Source of the DNA: Aristolochia californica
Lineage: Eukaryota; Streptophyta; Magnoliopsida; Piperales; Aristolochiaceae
Length of the DNA: 64,000 nt
Direction: 5' to 3'
Assembly (NCBI GenBank): GCA_029961685.1
Contig: JARWKL010000014.1
Span: 18,734,452-18,798,451, forward strand
Part shown: piece by piece, positions 36,987 through 50,596 of the stretch
Numbering within the stretch: the stretch's first letter is position 1
Layout: every line of letters starts with the position of its first letter
Translations under genes and position numbers: made by a program
Notes under the pieces: model-generated
What the model saw: the letters and a program-made list of their open reading frames with translations, nothing else
Told to the model about the DNA's origin: nothing
Databases searched by the model: none

Positions 36987-38300
36987 TTGGATGTTTAACA
37001 ACCCACTTTTTGACAATCCTTAAAAATCACAGATACTTTTTGGAATTATCTCACTCATCTTTTGTGCGTTTCCTTTTTCGATGTTCAAATTTTTTTTCAG
37101 ATCCAAAACTCACTCTCCTATTTTTCTCGTAAACAAAAAATATATGACGCATAACAAAATGAAAATTTTATGCAAAAAGATTTGAAATCGATAATAAGCA
37201 CTAAAAATGAACTCCAAGGTTTTGTTATCCATGTTTGGGAAATTCCACTAGTACAACCCCTAATAATAATCTTGGTGGAATTTTATAGGAAAGGGGCTTC
37301 TAACTGATCCAAACATGTTTTAAATGTGGTGGACATGCATGCCAGAAATGTGTTTAGGAAGCAAGTGACCTAATGATCCAAAAATTTCAAGGAGTAGAAA
37401 AAATCAAATTCTCAAGTTGTTGGATGTTTAACAACCCACTTTTTGGCTATCCTTAAAAATCACAGATACTTTTTGGAATTATCACTCTCAGCTTTTTGTG
37501 CATTTCCATTTTGGAAGTTCAATTTTTTTTTGAGATTCAAAACCCACTCTCCCATTTTTCTCGTAAACAAAAACGATATGAGGAATAACAAAATAAAAAT
37601 TTTATGCAAATAAATTTGAAAACTATAATAAATGTAAGTGAACGTACTAAAAATGAACACCAAGGTTTTGTTATCCTTGTTTGGGAAATTCCACTAGCAA
37701 TAAGCTTGGTGGAATTTTATGGGAAAAAGGGTCTTCTAACTGATCCTAACATGCTTTAAAGGTGGTAGACATGCATGCCAGAAACGTGTTGAGGATGCAA
37801 GTAACCTAATGATCCAAAAATTTCAAGGAGTAGAAAAACTCAAATTCTCAAGTGGTTGGATGTTTAACAACCCACTTTTTGACTATCCTTAGAAATCACA
37901 GATACTTTTTGGAATTATCTGTGTCAGCTTTTGTACATTTCCATTTTGGACGTTCAAAATTTTGTTCAGATCCAAAACTCACTCTCCCATTTTTCTCGTA
38001 AACAAAAAGGATATGAGGCGTAACAAAATAAAAATTTTATGCAAATAAATTTGAAAACTATAATAAATGTAAGTGAACGCACTAAAAATGAACACCACGG
38101 TTTTGTTATCCATGTTTGGGAAATTCCACTAGTACAACCCCTAATAATAAGCTTGGTGGAATTTTATAGGAAAGGGACTTCTAACTGATCCTAACATGCT
38201 TGAAACCTGGTTGACATGCTTGCCAGAAACATGTTGAGGATGCAAGTGACCTAATGATCCAAAAATTTCTAGGAGTAGAAAAATTCAAATTCTCAAGTGG
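36987..38300 (+). repeat. HOR unit 22, first trimer A-B/C-D (1314 bp)
   Basis: A (36987-37419) has gtgcgtttcc and private tttcctttttcg. The hybrid is at 37420-37855 and D at 37856-38300. D has aaacctgg, matching units 18, 19 and 23 rather than its own copy in unit 26 (aaacgtgg, tgaagcg). No trimer exists to the left of this unit. Confidence 0.96.
37420..37855 (+). repeat. B/C hybrid monomer (436 bp), type example
   Basis: The 5' part is type B: ttggctatcc, cactctcagctttttg, gagattcaaaaccc. The 3' part is type C: ctagcaataagc with the 12-bp deletion, gggaaaaaggg, gcaagtaacc and gtagaaaaactc. The switch lies between the last B marker near 37543 and the first C marker near 37696, a stretch where B and C are almost the same. 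Loss of one monomer by exchange between B and C explains the trimer. Equivalent hybrids are at 44014-44449, 45328-45763, 48402-48837, 49716-50151, 51030-51465, 54104-54539, 57178-57613 and 60252-60687. Those at 37420, 44014 and 48402 share gaacgtact; the other six have gaacgcact. Confidence 0.95.
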
Positions 38301-40060
38301 TTGGATGTTTAACAACCCACTTTTTGACAATCCTTAAAAATCACAGATACTTTTTGGAATTATCTCACTCATCTTTTGTGCATTTCCATTTTCGATGTTC
38401 AAATTTTTTTTCAGATCCAAAACTCACTCTCCGATTTTTCTCGTAAACAAAAAATATATGACGCATAACAAAATGAAAATTTTATGCAAAAAGATTTGAA
38501 ATCGATAATAAGCACTAAAAATGAACTCCAAGGTTTTGTTATCCATGTTTGGGAAATTCCACTAGTACAACCCCTAATAATAATCTTGGTGGAATTTTAT
38601 AGGAATGGGGCTTCTAACTGATCCAAACATGTTTTAAATGTGGTGGACATGCATGCCAGAAATGTGTTTAGGAAGCAAGTGACCTAATGATCCAAAAATT
38701 TCAAGGAGTAGAAAAAATCAAATTCTCAACTTGTTGGATGTTTAACAACCCACTTTTTGGCTATCCTTAAAAATCACAGATACTTTTTGGAATTATCACT
38801 CTCAGCTTTTTGTGCATTTCCATTTTGGAAGTTCAATTTTTTTTTGAGATTCAAAACCCACTCTCCCATTTTTCTCGTAAACAAAAACGATATGAGGAAT
38901 AACAAAATAAAATTTTTATGCAAATAAATTTGAAAACTATAATAAATGTAAGTGAACGCACTAAAAATGAACACCAAGGTTTTGTTATCCCTGTTTGGGA
39001 AATTCCACTAGCTCAACCCCTAATAATAAGCTTGGTGGAATTTTATGGGAAAAGGGTCTTCTAACTGATCCTAACATGCTTTAAAGGTGGTGGACACGCA
39101 TGCCAGAAACGTGTTGAGGATGCAAGTGACCTAATGATCCAAAAATTTCAAGGAGTGGAAAAAATCAAATTCTCAAGTTGTTGGATGTTTAACAACCCAC
39201 TTTTTGACTATCCTTAAAAATCACAGATACTTTTTGGAATTATCTCTTTCAGCTTTTGTGCATTTCCATTTTGGAAGTTCAAATTTTTTTTCAGATCCAA
39301 AACTCACTCTCCCATTTTTCTCGTAAACAAAAACGATATGAGGAATAACAAAATAAAAATTTTATGCAAATAAATTTGAAAACTATAATAAATGTAAGTG
39401 AACGCACTAAAAATGAACACCAAGGTTTTGTTATCCTTGTTTGGGAAATTCCACTAGCAATAAGCTTGGTGGAATTTAATGGGAAAAAGGGTCTTCTAAC
39501 TGATCCTAACATGCTTTAAAGGTGGTGGACATGCATGCCAGAAACGTGTTGAGGATGCAAGTAACCTAATGATCCAAAAATTTCAAGGAGTAGAAAAACT
39601 CAAATTCTCAAGTGGTTGGATGTTTAACAACCCACTTTTTGACTATCCTTAGAAATCACAGATACTTTTTGGAATTATCTGTGTCAGCTTTTGTACATTT
39701 CCATTTTGGACGTTCAAAATTTTGTTCAGATCCAAAACTCACTCTCCCATTTTTCTCGTAAACAAAAAGGATATGAGGCGTAACAAAATAAAAATTTTAT
39801 GCAAATAAATTTGAAAACTATAATAAATGTAAGTGAACGCACTAAAAATGAACACCACGGTTTTGTTATCCATGTTTGGGAAATTCCACTAGTACAACCC
39901 CTAATAATAAGCTTGGTGGAATTTTATAGGAAAGGGACTTCTAACTGATCCTAAGATGCTTGAAACCTGGTTGACATGCTTGCCAGAAACATGTTGAGGA
40001 TGCAAGTGACCTAATGATCCAAAAATTTCTAGGAGTAGAAAAATTCAAATTCTCAAGTGG
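38301..40060 (+). repeat. HOR unit 23, tetramer, copy of unit 19
   Basis: Repeats ctctccgattttt, aggaatggggc, ctcaacttgttgg and aatttttatgc from unit 19. Private changes are tctctttcagc and ggaatttaatggg in C, and cctaagatgc in D near 39952. Confidence 0.95.
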
Positions 40061-41820
40061 TTGGATGTTTAACAACCCACTTTTTGACAATCCTTAAAAA
40101 TCACAGATACTTTTTGGAATTATCTCACTCATCTTTTGTGCATTTCCATTTTCGATGTTCAAATTTTTTTTCAGATCCAAAACTCACTCCCCTATTTTTC
40201 TCGTAAACAAAAAATATATGACGCATAACAAAATGAAAATTTTATGCAAAAAGATTTGAAATCGATAATAAGCACTAAAAATGAACTCCAAGGTTTTGTT
40301 ATCCATGTTTGGGAAATTCCACTAGTACAACCCCTAATAATAATCTTGGTGGAATTTTATAGGAAAGGGGCTTCTAACTGATCCAAACATGTTTTAAATG
40401 TGGTGGACATGCATGCCAGAAATGTGTTTAGGAAGCAAGTGACCTAATGATCCAAAAATTTCAAGGAGTAGAAAAAATCAAATTCTCAAGTTGTTGGATG
40501 TTTAACAACCCACTTTTTGGCTATCCTTAAAAATCACAGATACTTTTTGGAATTATCACTCTCAGCTTTTTGTGCATTTCCATTTTGGAAGTTCAATTTT
40601 TTTTTGAGATTCAAAACCCACTCTCCCATTTTTCTCGTAAACAAAAACGATATGAGGAATAACAAAATAAAAATTTTATGCAAATAAATTTGAAAACTAT
40701 AATAAATGTAAGTGAACGCACTAAAAATGAACACCAAGGTTTTGTTATCCCTGTTTGGGATATTCCACTAGCTCAACCCCTCATAATAAGCTTGGTGGAA
40801 TTTTATGGGAAAAGGGTCTTCTAACTGATCCTAACATGCTTTACAGGTGGTGGACATGCATGCCAGAAACGTGTTGAGGATGCAAGTGACCTAATGATCC
40901 AAAAATTTCAAGGAGTGGAAAAAATCAAATTCTCAAGTTGTTGGATGTTTAACAACCCACTTTTTGACTATCCTTAAAAATCACAGATACTTTTTGGAAT
41001 TATCTCTCTCAGCTTTTGTGCATTTCCATTTTGGAAGTTCAAATTTTTTTTCAGATCCAAAACTCACTCTCCCATTTTTCTCGTAAACAAAAACGATATG
41101 AGGAATAACAAAATAAAAATTTTATGCAAATAAATTTGAAAACTATAATAAATGTAAGTGAACGCACTAAAAATGAACACCAAGGTTTTGTTATCCTTGT
41201 TTGGGAAATTCCACTAGCAATAAGCTTGGTGGAATTTTATGGGAAAAAGGGTCTTCTAACTGATCCTAACATGCTTTAAAGGTGGTGGACATGCATGCCA
41301 GAAACTTGTTGAGGATGCAAGTAACCTAATGATCCAAAAATTTCAAGGAGTAGAAAAACTCAAATTCTCAAGTGGTTGGATGTTTAACAACCCACTTTTT
41401 GACTATCCTTAGAAATCACAGATACTTTTTGGAATTATCTGTGTCAGCTTTTGTACATTTCCATTTTGGACGTTCAAAATTTCGTTCAGATCCAAAACTC
41501 ACTCTCCCATTTTTCTCGTAAACAAAAAGGATATGAGGCGTAACAAAATAAAAATTTTATGCAAATAAATTTGAAAACTATAATAAATGTAAGTGAACGC
41601 ACTAAAAATGAACACCACGGTTTTGTTATCCATGTTTGGGAAATTCCACTAGTACAACCCCTAATAATAAGCTTGGTGGAATTTTATAGGAAGGGGACTT
41701 CTAACTGATCCTAACATGCTTGAAACGTGGTTGACATGCTTGCCAGAAACATGCTGAGGATGCAAGTGACCTAATGATCCAAAAATTTCTAGGAGTAGAA
41801 AAATTCAAATTCTCAAGTGG
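40061..41820 (+). repeat. HOR unit 24, tetramer, copy of unit 20
   Basis: Shares ctttacaggtgg, gaaacttgttgagg, aggaaggggac and catgctgagg with unit 20. A has actcactcccctatt, seen again only in units 32, 34, 36 and 38. Private changes are ggatattccac and cccctcataata in B, and aatttcgttcag in D. Confidence 0.95.
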
Positions 41821-43580
41821 TTGGATGTTTAACAACCCACTTTTTGACAATCCTTAAAAATCACAGATACTTTTTGGAATTATCTCACTCATCTTTTGTG
41901 CATTTCCATTTTCGATGTTCAAATTTTTTTTCAGATCCAAAACTCACTCTCCTATTTTTCTCGTAAACAAAAAATATATGACGCATAACAAAATGAAAAT
42001 TTTATGCAAAAAGATTTGAAATCGATAATAAGCACTAAAAATGAACTCCAAGGTTTTGTTATCCATGTTTGGGAAATTCCACTAGTACAACCCCTAATAA
42101 TAATCTTGGTGGAATTTTATAGGAAAGGGGCTTCTAACTGATCCAAACATGTTTTAAATGTGGTGGACATGCATGCCAGAAATGTGTTTAGGAAGCAAGT
42201 GACCTAATGATCCAAAAATTTCAAGGAGTAGAAAAAATCAAATTCTCAAGTTGTTGGATGTTTAACAACCCACTTTTTGGCTATCCTTAAAAATCACAGA
42301 TACTTTTTGGAATTATCACTCTCAGCTTTTTGTGCATTTCCATTTTGGAAGTTCAATTTTTTTTTGAGATTCAAAACCCACTCTCCCATTTTTCTCGTAA
42401 ACAAAAACGATATGAGGAATAACAAAATAAAAATTTTATGCAAATAAATTTGAAAACTATAATAAATGTAAGTGAACGCACTAAAAATGAACACCAAGGT
42501 TTTGTTATCCTTGTTTGGGAAATTCCTCTAGCTCAACCCCTAATAATAAGCTTGGTGGAATTTTATGGGAAAAGGGTCTTCTAACTGATCCTAACATGCT
42601 TTAAAGGTGGTGGACACGCATGCCAGAAACGTGTTGAGGATGCAAGTGACCTAATGATCCAAAAATTTCAAGGAGTGGAAAAAATCAAATTCTCAAGTTG
42701 TTGGATGTTTAACAACCCACTTTTTGACTATCCTTAAAAATCACAGATACTTTTTGGAATTATCTCTCTCAGCTTTTGTGCATTTCCATTTTGGAAGTTC
42801 AAATTTTTTTTCAGATCCAAAACTCACTCTCCCATTTTTCTCGTAAACAAAAACGATATGAGGAATAACAAAATAAAAATTTTATGCAAATAAATTTGAA
42901 AACTATAATAAATGTAAGTGAACGCACTAAAAATGAACACCAAGGTTTTGTTATCCTTGTTTGGGAAATTCCACTAGCAATAAGCTTGGTGGAATTTTAT
43001 GGGAAAAAGGGTCTTCTAACTGATCCTAACATGCTTTAAAGGTGGTGGACATGCATGCCAGAAACGTGTTGAGGATGCAAGTAACCTAATGATCCAAAAA
43101 TTTCAAGGAGTAGAAAAACTCAAATTCTCAAGTGGTTGGATGTTTAACAACCCACTTTTTGACTATCCTTAGAAATCACAGATACTTTTTGGAATTATCT
43201 GTGTCAGCTTTTGCACATTTCCATTTTGGATGTTCAAAATTTTGTTCAGATCCAAAACTCACTCTCCCATTTTTCTCGTAAACAAAAAGGATATGAGGCG
43301 TAACAAAATAAAAATTTTATGCAAATAAATTTGAAAACTATAATAAATGTAAGTGAACGCACTAAAAATGAACACCACGGTTTTGTTATCCATGTTTGGG
43401 AAATTCCACTAGTACAACCCCTAATAATAAGCTTGGTGGAATTTTATAGGAAATGGACTTCTAACTGATCCTAACATACTTGAAACGTGGTTGACATGCT
43501 TGCCAGAAACATGTTGAGGATGCAAGTGACCTAATGATCCAAAAATTTCTAGGAGTAGAAAAATTCAAATTCTCAAGTGG
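41821..43580 (+). repeat. HOR unit 25, tetramer, copy of unit 21
   Basis: B has attcctctagctc with the ordinary four A's. D has cttttgcacatttcc, ttggatgttc, aggaaatggac and acatacttgaaac, repeated 4388 bp later in unit 28. Confidence 0.95.
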
Positions 43581-44894
43581 TTGGATGTTTAACAACCCAC
43601 TTTTTGACAATCCTTAAAAATCACAGATACTTTTTGGAATTATCTCACTCATCTTTTGTGCGTTTCCATTTTCGATGTTCAAATTTTTTTTCAGATCCAA
43701 AACTCACTCTCCTATTTTTCTCGTAAACAAAAAATATATGACGCATAACAAAATGAAAATTTTATGCAAAAAGATTTGAAATCGATAATAAGCACTAAAA
43801 ATGAACTCCAAGGTTTTGTTATCCATGTTTGGGAAATTCCACTAGTACAACCCCTAATAATAATCTTGGTGGAATTTTATAGGAAAGGGGCTTCTAACTG
43901 ATCCAAACATGTTTTAAATGTGGTGGACATGCATGCCAGAAATGTGTTTAGGAAGCAAGTGACCTAATGATCCAAAAATTTCAAGGAGTAGAAAAAATCA
44001 AATTCTCAAGTTGTTGGATGTTTAACAACCCACTTTTTGGCTATCCTTAAAAATCACAGATACTTTTTGGAATTATCACTCTCAGCTTTTTGTGCATTTC
44101 CATTTTGGAAGTTCAATTTTTTTTTGAGATTCAAAACCCACTCTCCCATTTTTCTCGTAAACAAAAACGATATGAGGAATAACAAAATAAAAATTTTATG
44201 CAAATAAATTTGAAAACTATAATAAATGTAAGTGAACGTACTAAAAATGAACACCAAGGTTTTGTTATCCTTGTTTGGGAAATTCCACTAGCAATAAGCT
44301 TGGTGGAATTTTATGGGAAAAAGGGTCTTCTAACTGATCCTAACATGCTTTAAAGGTGGTGGACATGCATGCCAGAAACGTGTTGAGGATGCAAGTAACC
44401 TAATGATCCAAAAATTTCAAGGAGTAGAAAAACTCAAATTCTCAAGTGGTTGGATGTTTAACAACCCACTTTTTGACTATCCTTAGAAATCACAGATACT
44501 TTTTGGAATTATCTGTGTCAGCTTTTGTACATTTCCATTTTGGACGTTCAAAATTTTGTTCAGATCCAAAACTCACTCTCCCATTTTTCTCGTAAACAAA
44601 AAGGATATGAAGCGTAACAAAATAAAAATTTTATGCAAATAAATTTGAAAACTATAATAAATGTAAGTGAACGCACTAAAAATGAACACCACGGTTTTGT
44701 TATCCATGTTTGGGAAATTCCACTAGTACAACCCCTAATAATAAGCTTGGTGGAATTTTATAGGAAAGGGACTTCTAACTGATCCTAACATGCTTGAAAC
44801 GTGGTTGACATGCTTGCCAGAAACATGTTGAGGATGCAAGTGACCTAATGATCCAAAAATTTCTAGGAGTAGAAAAATTCAAATTCTCAAGTGG
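43581..44894 (+). repeat. HOR unit 26, trimer A-B/C-D, copy of unit 22
   Basis: A has gtgcgtttcc. The hybrid (44014-44449) has gaacgtact as in unit 22. D has tgaagcgtaac and aaacgtgg, repeated in unit 29. Confidence 0.96.
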
Positions 44895-46208
44895 TTGGAT
44901 GTTTAACAACCCACTTTTTGACAATCCTTAAAAATCACAGATACTTTTTGGAATTATCTCACTCATCTTTTGTGCATTTCCATTTTCGATGTTCAAATTT
45001 TTTTTCAGATCCAAAACTCACTCTCCTATTTTTCTCGTAAACAAAAAATATATGACGCATAACAAAATGAAAATTTTATGCAAAAAGATTTGAAATCGAT
45101 AATAAGCACTAAAAATGAACTCCAAGGTTTTGTTATCCATGTTTGGGAAATTCCACTAGTACAACCCCTAATAATAATCTTGGTGGAATTTTATAGGAAA
45201 GGGGCTTCTAACTGATCCAAACATGTTTTAAATGTGGTGGACATGCATGCCAGAAATGTGTTTAGGAAGCAAGTGACCTAATGATCCAAAAATTTCAAGG
45301 AATAGAAAAAATCAAATTCTCAAGTTGTTGGATGTTTAACAACCCACTTTTTGGCTATCCTTAAAAATCACAGATACTTTTTGGAATTATCACTCTCAGC
45401 TTTTTGTGCATTTCCATTTTGGAAGTTCAATTTTTTTTTGAGATTCAAAACCCACTCTCCCATTTTTCTCGTAAACAAAAACGATATGAGGAATAACAAA
45501 ATAAAAATTTTATGCAAATAAATTTGAAAACTATAATAAATGTAAGTGAACGCACTAAAAATGAACACCAAGGTTTTGTTATCCTTGTTTGGGAAATTCC
45601 ACTAGCAATAAGCTTGGTGGAATTTTATGGGAAAAAGGGTCTTCTAACTGATCCTAACATGCTTTAAAGGTGGTGGACATGCATGCCAGAAACGTGTTGA
45701 GGATGCAAGTAACCTAATGATCCAAAAATTTCAAGGAGTAGAAAAACTCAAATTCTCAAGTGGTTGGATGTTTAACAACCCACTTTTTGACTATCCCTAG
45801 AAATCACAGATACTTTTTGGAATTATCTGTGTCAGCTTTTGTACATTTCCATTTTGGACGTTCAAAATTTTGTTCAGATCCAAAACTCACTCTCCCATTT
45901 TTCTCGTAAACAAAAAGGATATGAGGCGTAACAAAATAAAAATTTTATGCAAATAAATTTGAAAACTATAATAAATGTAAGTGAACGCACTAAAAATGAA
46001 CACCACGGTTTTGTTATCCATGTTTGGGAAATTCCACTAGTACAACCCCTAATAATAAGCTTGGTGGAATTTTATAGGAAAGGGACTTCTAACTTATCCT
46101 AACATGCTTGAAACGTGGTTGACATGCTTGCCAGAAACATGTTGAGGATGCAAGTGACCTAATGATCCAAAAATTTCTAGGAGTAGAAAAATTCAAATTC
46201 TCAAGTGG
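44895..46208 (+). repeat. HOR unit 27, trimer A-B/C-D
   Basis: A ends caaggaatagaaaaa. The hybrid (45328-45763) has gaacgcact. D has tatccctagaaatc and ctaacttatcc. These D markers reappear in units 30, 32, 34 and 36, so this D looks ancestral to those of the right-hand block. Confidence 0.96.
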
Positions 46209-47968
46209 TTGGATGTTTAACAACCCACTTTTTGACAATCCTTAAAAATCACAGATACTTTTTGGAATTATCTCACTCATCTTTTGTGCATTTCCATTTT
46301 CGATGTTCAAATTTTTTTTCAGATCCAAAACTCACTCTCCTATTTTTCTCGTAAACAAAAAATATATGACGCATAACAAAATGAACATTTTATGCAACAA
46401 GATTTGAAATCGATAATAAGCACTAAAAATGAACTCCAAGGTTTTGTTATCCATGTTTGGTAAATTCCACTAGTACAACCCCTAATAATAATCTTGGTGT
46501 AATTTTATAGGAAAGGGGCTTCTAACTGATCCAAACATGTTTTAAATGTGGTGGACATGCATGCCAGAAATGTGTTTAGGAAGCAAGTGACCTAATGATC
46601 CAAAAATTTCAAGGAGTAGAAAAAATCAAATTCTCAAGTTGTTGGATGTTTAACAACCCACTTTTTGGCTATCCTTAAAAATCACAGATACTTTTTGGAA
46701 TTATCACTCTCAGCTTTTTGTGCATTTCCATTTTGGAAGTTCAATTTTTTTTTGAGATTCAAAACCCACTCTCCCATTTTTCTCGTAAACAAAAACGATA
46801 TGAGGAATAACAAAATAAAAATTTTATGCAAATAAATTTGAAAACTATAATAAATGTAAGTGAACGCACTAAAAATGAACACCAAGGTTTTGTTATCCTT
46901 GTTTGGGAAATTCCTCTAGCTCAACCCCTAATAATAAGCTTGGTGGAATTTTATGGGAAAAGGGTCTTCTAACTGATCCTAACATGCTTTAAAGGTGGTG
47001 GACACGCATGCCAGAAACGTGTTGAGGATGCAAGTGACCTAATGATCCAAAAATTTCAAGGAGTGGAAAAAATCAAATTCTCAAGTTGTTGGATGTTTAA
47101 CAACCCACTTTTTGACTATCCTTAAAAATCACAGATACTTTTTGGAATTATCTCTCTCAGCTTTTGTGCATTTCCATTTTGGAAGTTCAAATTTTTTTTC
47201 AGATCCAAAACTCACTCTCCCATTTTTCTCGTAAACAAAAACGATATGAGGAATAACAAAATAAAAATTTTATGCAAATAAATTTGAAAACTATAATAAA
47301 TGTAAGTGAACGCACTAAAAATGAACACCAAGGTTTTGTTATCCTTGTTTGGGAAATTCCACTAGCAATAAGCTTGGTGGAATTTTATGGGAAAAAGGGT
47401 CTTCTAACTGATCCTAACATGCTTTAAAGGTGGTGGACATGCATGCCAGAAACGTGTTGAGGATGCAAGTAACCTAATGATCCAAAAATTTCAAGGAGTA
47501 GAAAAACTCAAATTCTCAAGTGGTTGGATGTTTAACAACCCACTTTTTGACTATCCTTAGAAATCACAGATACTTTTTGGAATTATCTGTGTCAGCTTTT
47601 GCACATTTCCATTTTGGATGTTCAAAATTTTGTTCAGATCCAAAACTCACTCTCCCATTTTTCTCGTAAACAAAAAGGATATGAGGCGTAACAAAATAAA
47701 AATTTTATGCAAATAAATTTGAAAACTATAATAAATGTAAGTGAACGCACTAAAAATGAACACCACGGTTTTGTTATCCATGTTTGGGAAATTCCACTAG
47801 TACAACCCCTAATAATAAGCTTGGTGGAATTTTATAGGAAATGGACTTCTAACTGATCCTAACATACTTGAAACGTGGTTGACATGCTTGCCAGAAACAT
47901 GTTGAGGATGCAAGTGACCTAATGATCCAAAAATTTCTAGGAGTAGAAAAATTCAAATTCTCAAGTGG
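46209..47968 (+). repeat. HOR unit 28, tetramer
   Basis: A has atgaacattttatgcaac, tttggtaaattcc and ttggtgtaattt, unlike unit 25 but like unit 31, 4388 bp later. B has attcctctagctc, and D has cttttgcacatttcc, aggaaatggac and acatacttgaaac as in unit 25. Confidence 0.95.
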
Positions 47969-49282
47969 TTGGATGTTTAACAACCCACTTTTTGACAATC
48001 CTTAAAAATCACAGATACTTTTTGGAATTATCTCACTCATCTTTTGTGCGTTTCCATTTTCGATGTTCAAATTTTTTTTCAGATCCAAAACTCACTCTCC
48101 TATTTTTCTCGTAAACAAAAAATATATGACGCATAACAAAATGAAAATTTTATGCAAAAAGATTTGAAATCGATAATAAGCACTAAAAATGAACTCCAAG
48201 GTTTTGTTATCCATGTTTGGGAAATTCCACTAGTACAACCCCTAATAATAATCTTGGTGGAATTTTATAGGAAAGGGGCTTCTAACTGATCCAAACATGT
48301 TTTAAATGTGGTGGACATGCATGCCAGAAATGTGTTTAGGAAGCAAGTGACCTAATGATCCAAAAATTTCAAGGAGTAGAAAAAATCAAATTCTCAAGTT
48401 GTTGGATGTTTAACAACCCACTTTTTGGCTATCCTTAAAAATCACAGATACTTTTTGGAATTATCACTCTCAGCTTTTTGTGCATTTCCATTTTGGAAGT
48501 TCAATTTTTTTTTGAGATTCAAAACCCACTCTCCCATTTTTCTCGTAAACAAAAACGATATGAGGAATAACAAAATAAAAATTTTATGCAAATAAATTTG
48601 AAAACTATAATAAATGTAAGTGAACGTACTAAAAATGAACACCAAGGTTTTGTTATCCTTGTTTGGGAAATTCCACTAGCAATAAGCTTGGTGGAATTTT
48701 ATGGGAAAAAGGGTCTTCTAACTGATCCTAACATGCTTTAAAGGTGGTGGACATGCATGCCAGAAACGTGTTGAGGATGCAAGTAACCTAATGATCCAAA
48801 AATTTCAAGGAGTAGAAAAACTCAAATTCTCAAGTGGTTGGATGTTTAACAACCCACTTTTTGACTATCCTTAGAAATCACAGATACTTTTTGGAATTAT
48901 CTGTGTCAGCTTTTGTACATTTCCATTTTGGACGTTCAAAATTTTGTTCAGATCCAAAACTCACTCTCCCATTTTTCTCGTAAACAAAAAGGATATGAAG
49001 CGTAACAAAATAAAAATTTTATGCAAATAAATTTGAAAACTATAATAAATGTAAGTGAACGCACTAAAAATGAACACCACGGTTTTGTTATCCATGTTTG
49101 GGAAATTCCACTAGTACAACCCCTAATAATAAGCTTGGTGGAATTTTATAGGAAAGGGACTTCTAACTGATCCTAACATGCTTGAAACGTGGTTGACATG
49201 CTTGCCAGAAACATGTTGAGGATGCAAGTGACCTAATGATCCAAAAATTTCTAGGAGTAGAAAAATTCAAATTCTCAAGTGG
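47969..49282 (+). repeat. HOR unit 29, trimer, copy of unit 26
   Basis: Shares gtgcgtttcc in A, gaacgtact in the hybrid (48402-48837) and tgaagcgtaac in D with unit 26, all at a lag of 4388 bp. Confidence 0.96.
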
Positions 49283-50596
49283 TTGGATGTTTAACAACCC
49301 ACTTTTTGACAATCCTTAAAAATCACAGATACTTTTTGGAATTATCTCACTCATCTTTTGTGCATTTCCATTTTCGATGTTCAAATTTTTTTTCAGATCC
49401 AAAACTCACTCTCCTATTTTTCTCGTAAACAAAAAATATATGACGCATAACAAAATGAAAATTTTATGCAAAAAGATTTGAAATCGATAATAAGCACTAA
49501 AAATGAACTCCAAGGTTTTGTTATCCATGTTTGGGAAATTCCACTAGTACAACCCCTAATAATAATCTTGGTGGAATTTTATAGGAAAGGGGCTTCTAAC
49601 TGATCCAAACATGTTTTAAATGTGGTGGACATGCATGCCAGAAATGTGTTTAGGAAGCAAGTGACCTAATGATCCAAAAATTTCAAGGAATAGAAAAAAT
49701 CAAATTCTCAAGTTGTTGGATGTTTAACAACCCACTTTTTGGCTATCCTTAAAAATCACAGATACTTTTTGGAATTATCACTCTCAGCTTTTTGTGCATT
49801 TCCATTTTGGAAGTTCAATTTTTTTTTGAGATTCAAAACCCACTCTCCCATTTTTCTCGTAAACAAAAACGATATGAGGAATAACAAAATAAAAATTTTA
49901 TGCAAATAAATTTGAAAACTATAATAAATGTAAGTGAACGCACTAAAAATGAACACCAAGGTTTTGTTATCCTTGTTTGGGAAATTCCACTAGCAATAAG
50001 CTTGGTGGAATTTTATGGGAAAAAGGGTCTTCTAACTGATCCTAACATGCTTTAAAGGTGGTGGACATGCATGCCAGAAACGTGTTGAGGATGCAAGTAA
50101 CCTAATGATCCAAAAATTTCAAGGAGTAGAAAAACTCAAATTCTCAAGTGGTTGGATGTTTAACAACCCACTTTTTGACTATCCCTAGAAATCACAGATA
50201 CTTTTTGGAATTATCTGTGTCAGCTTTTGTACATTTCCATTTTGGACGTTCAAAATTTTGTTCAGATCCAAAACTCACTCTCCCATTTTTCTCGTAAACA
50301 AAAAGGATATGAGGCGTAACAAAATAAAAATTTTATGCAAATAAATTTGAAAACTATAATAAATGTAAGTGAACGCACTAAAAATGAACACCACGGTTTT
50401 GTTATCCATGTTTGGGAAATTCCACTAGTACAACCCCTAATAATAAGCTTGGTGGAATTTTATAGGAAAGGGACTTCTAACTTATCCTAACATGCTTGAA
50501 ACGTGGTTGACATGCTTGCCAGAAACATGTTGAGGATGCAAGTGACCTAATGATCCAAAAATTTCTAGGAGTAGAAAAATTCAAATTCTCAAGTGG
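49283..50596 (+). repeat. HOR unit 30, trimer, copy of unit 27
   Basis: Shares caaggaatagaaaaa in A and tatccctagaaatc and ctaacttatcc in D with unit 27, at a lag of 4388 bp. Hybrid at 49716-50151. Confidence 0.96.

Larger units (their letters stand above)
31261..37855 (+). repeat. 6.6-kb super-repeat, copy 1 (15 monomers)
   Basis: From D of unit 18 to the B/C hybrid of unit 22. Units 19-22 have the same order and private markers as units 23-26 at a lag of 6594-6595 bp; the 1-bp shift comes from the extra A in B of unit 21. The edges are inferred from D of unit 22 matching the left flank allele (aaacctgg). Confidence 0.82.
37856..44449 (+). repeat. 6.6-kb super-repeat, copy 2
   Basis: Repeats the order 4,4,4,3 with ctctccgattttt and aatggggc (unit 23), ctttacaggtgg and gaaacttgttgagg (unit 24), cctctagctc and gcacatttcc (unit 25) and gaacgtact in the hybrid (unit 26). 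Confidence 0.82.
42254..46641 (+). repeat. 4388-bp super-repeat, copy 1 (10 monomers)
   Basis: Best delimited from B of unit 25 to A of unit 28, because A of unit 25 differs from A of unit 28 while A of unit 28 matches A of unit 31. Markers at lag 4388 are gcacatttcc, tgaagcgtaac, caaggaatag, tatccctag, ctaacttatcc and atgaacattttatgcaac. It overlaps the 6.6-kb copy 2, so the two events are nested. Confidence 0.85.
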
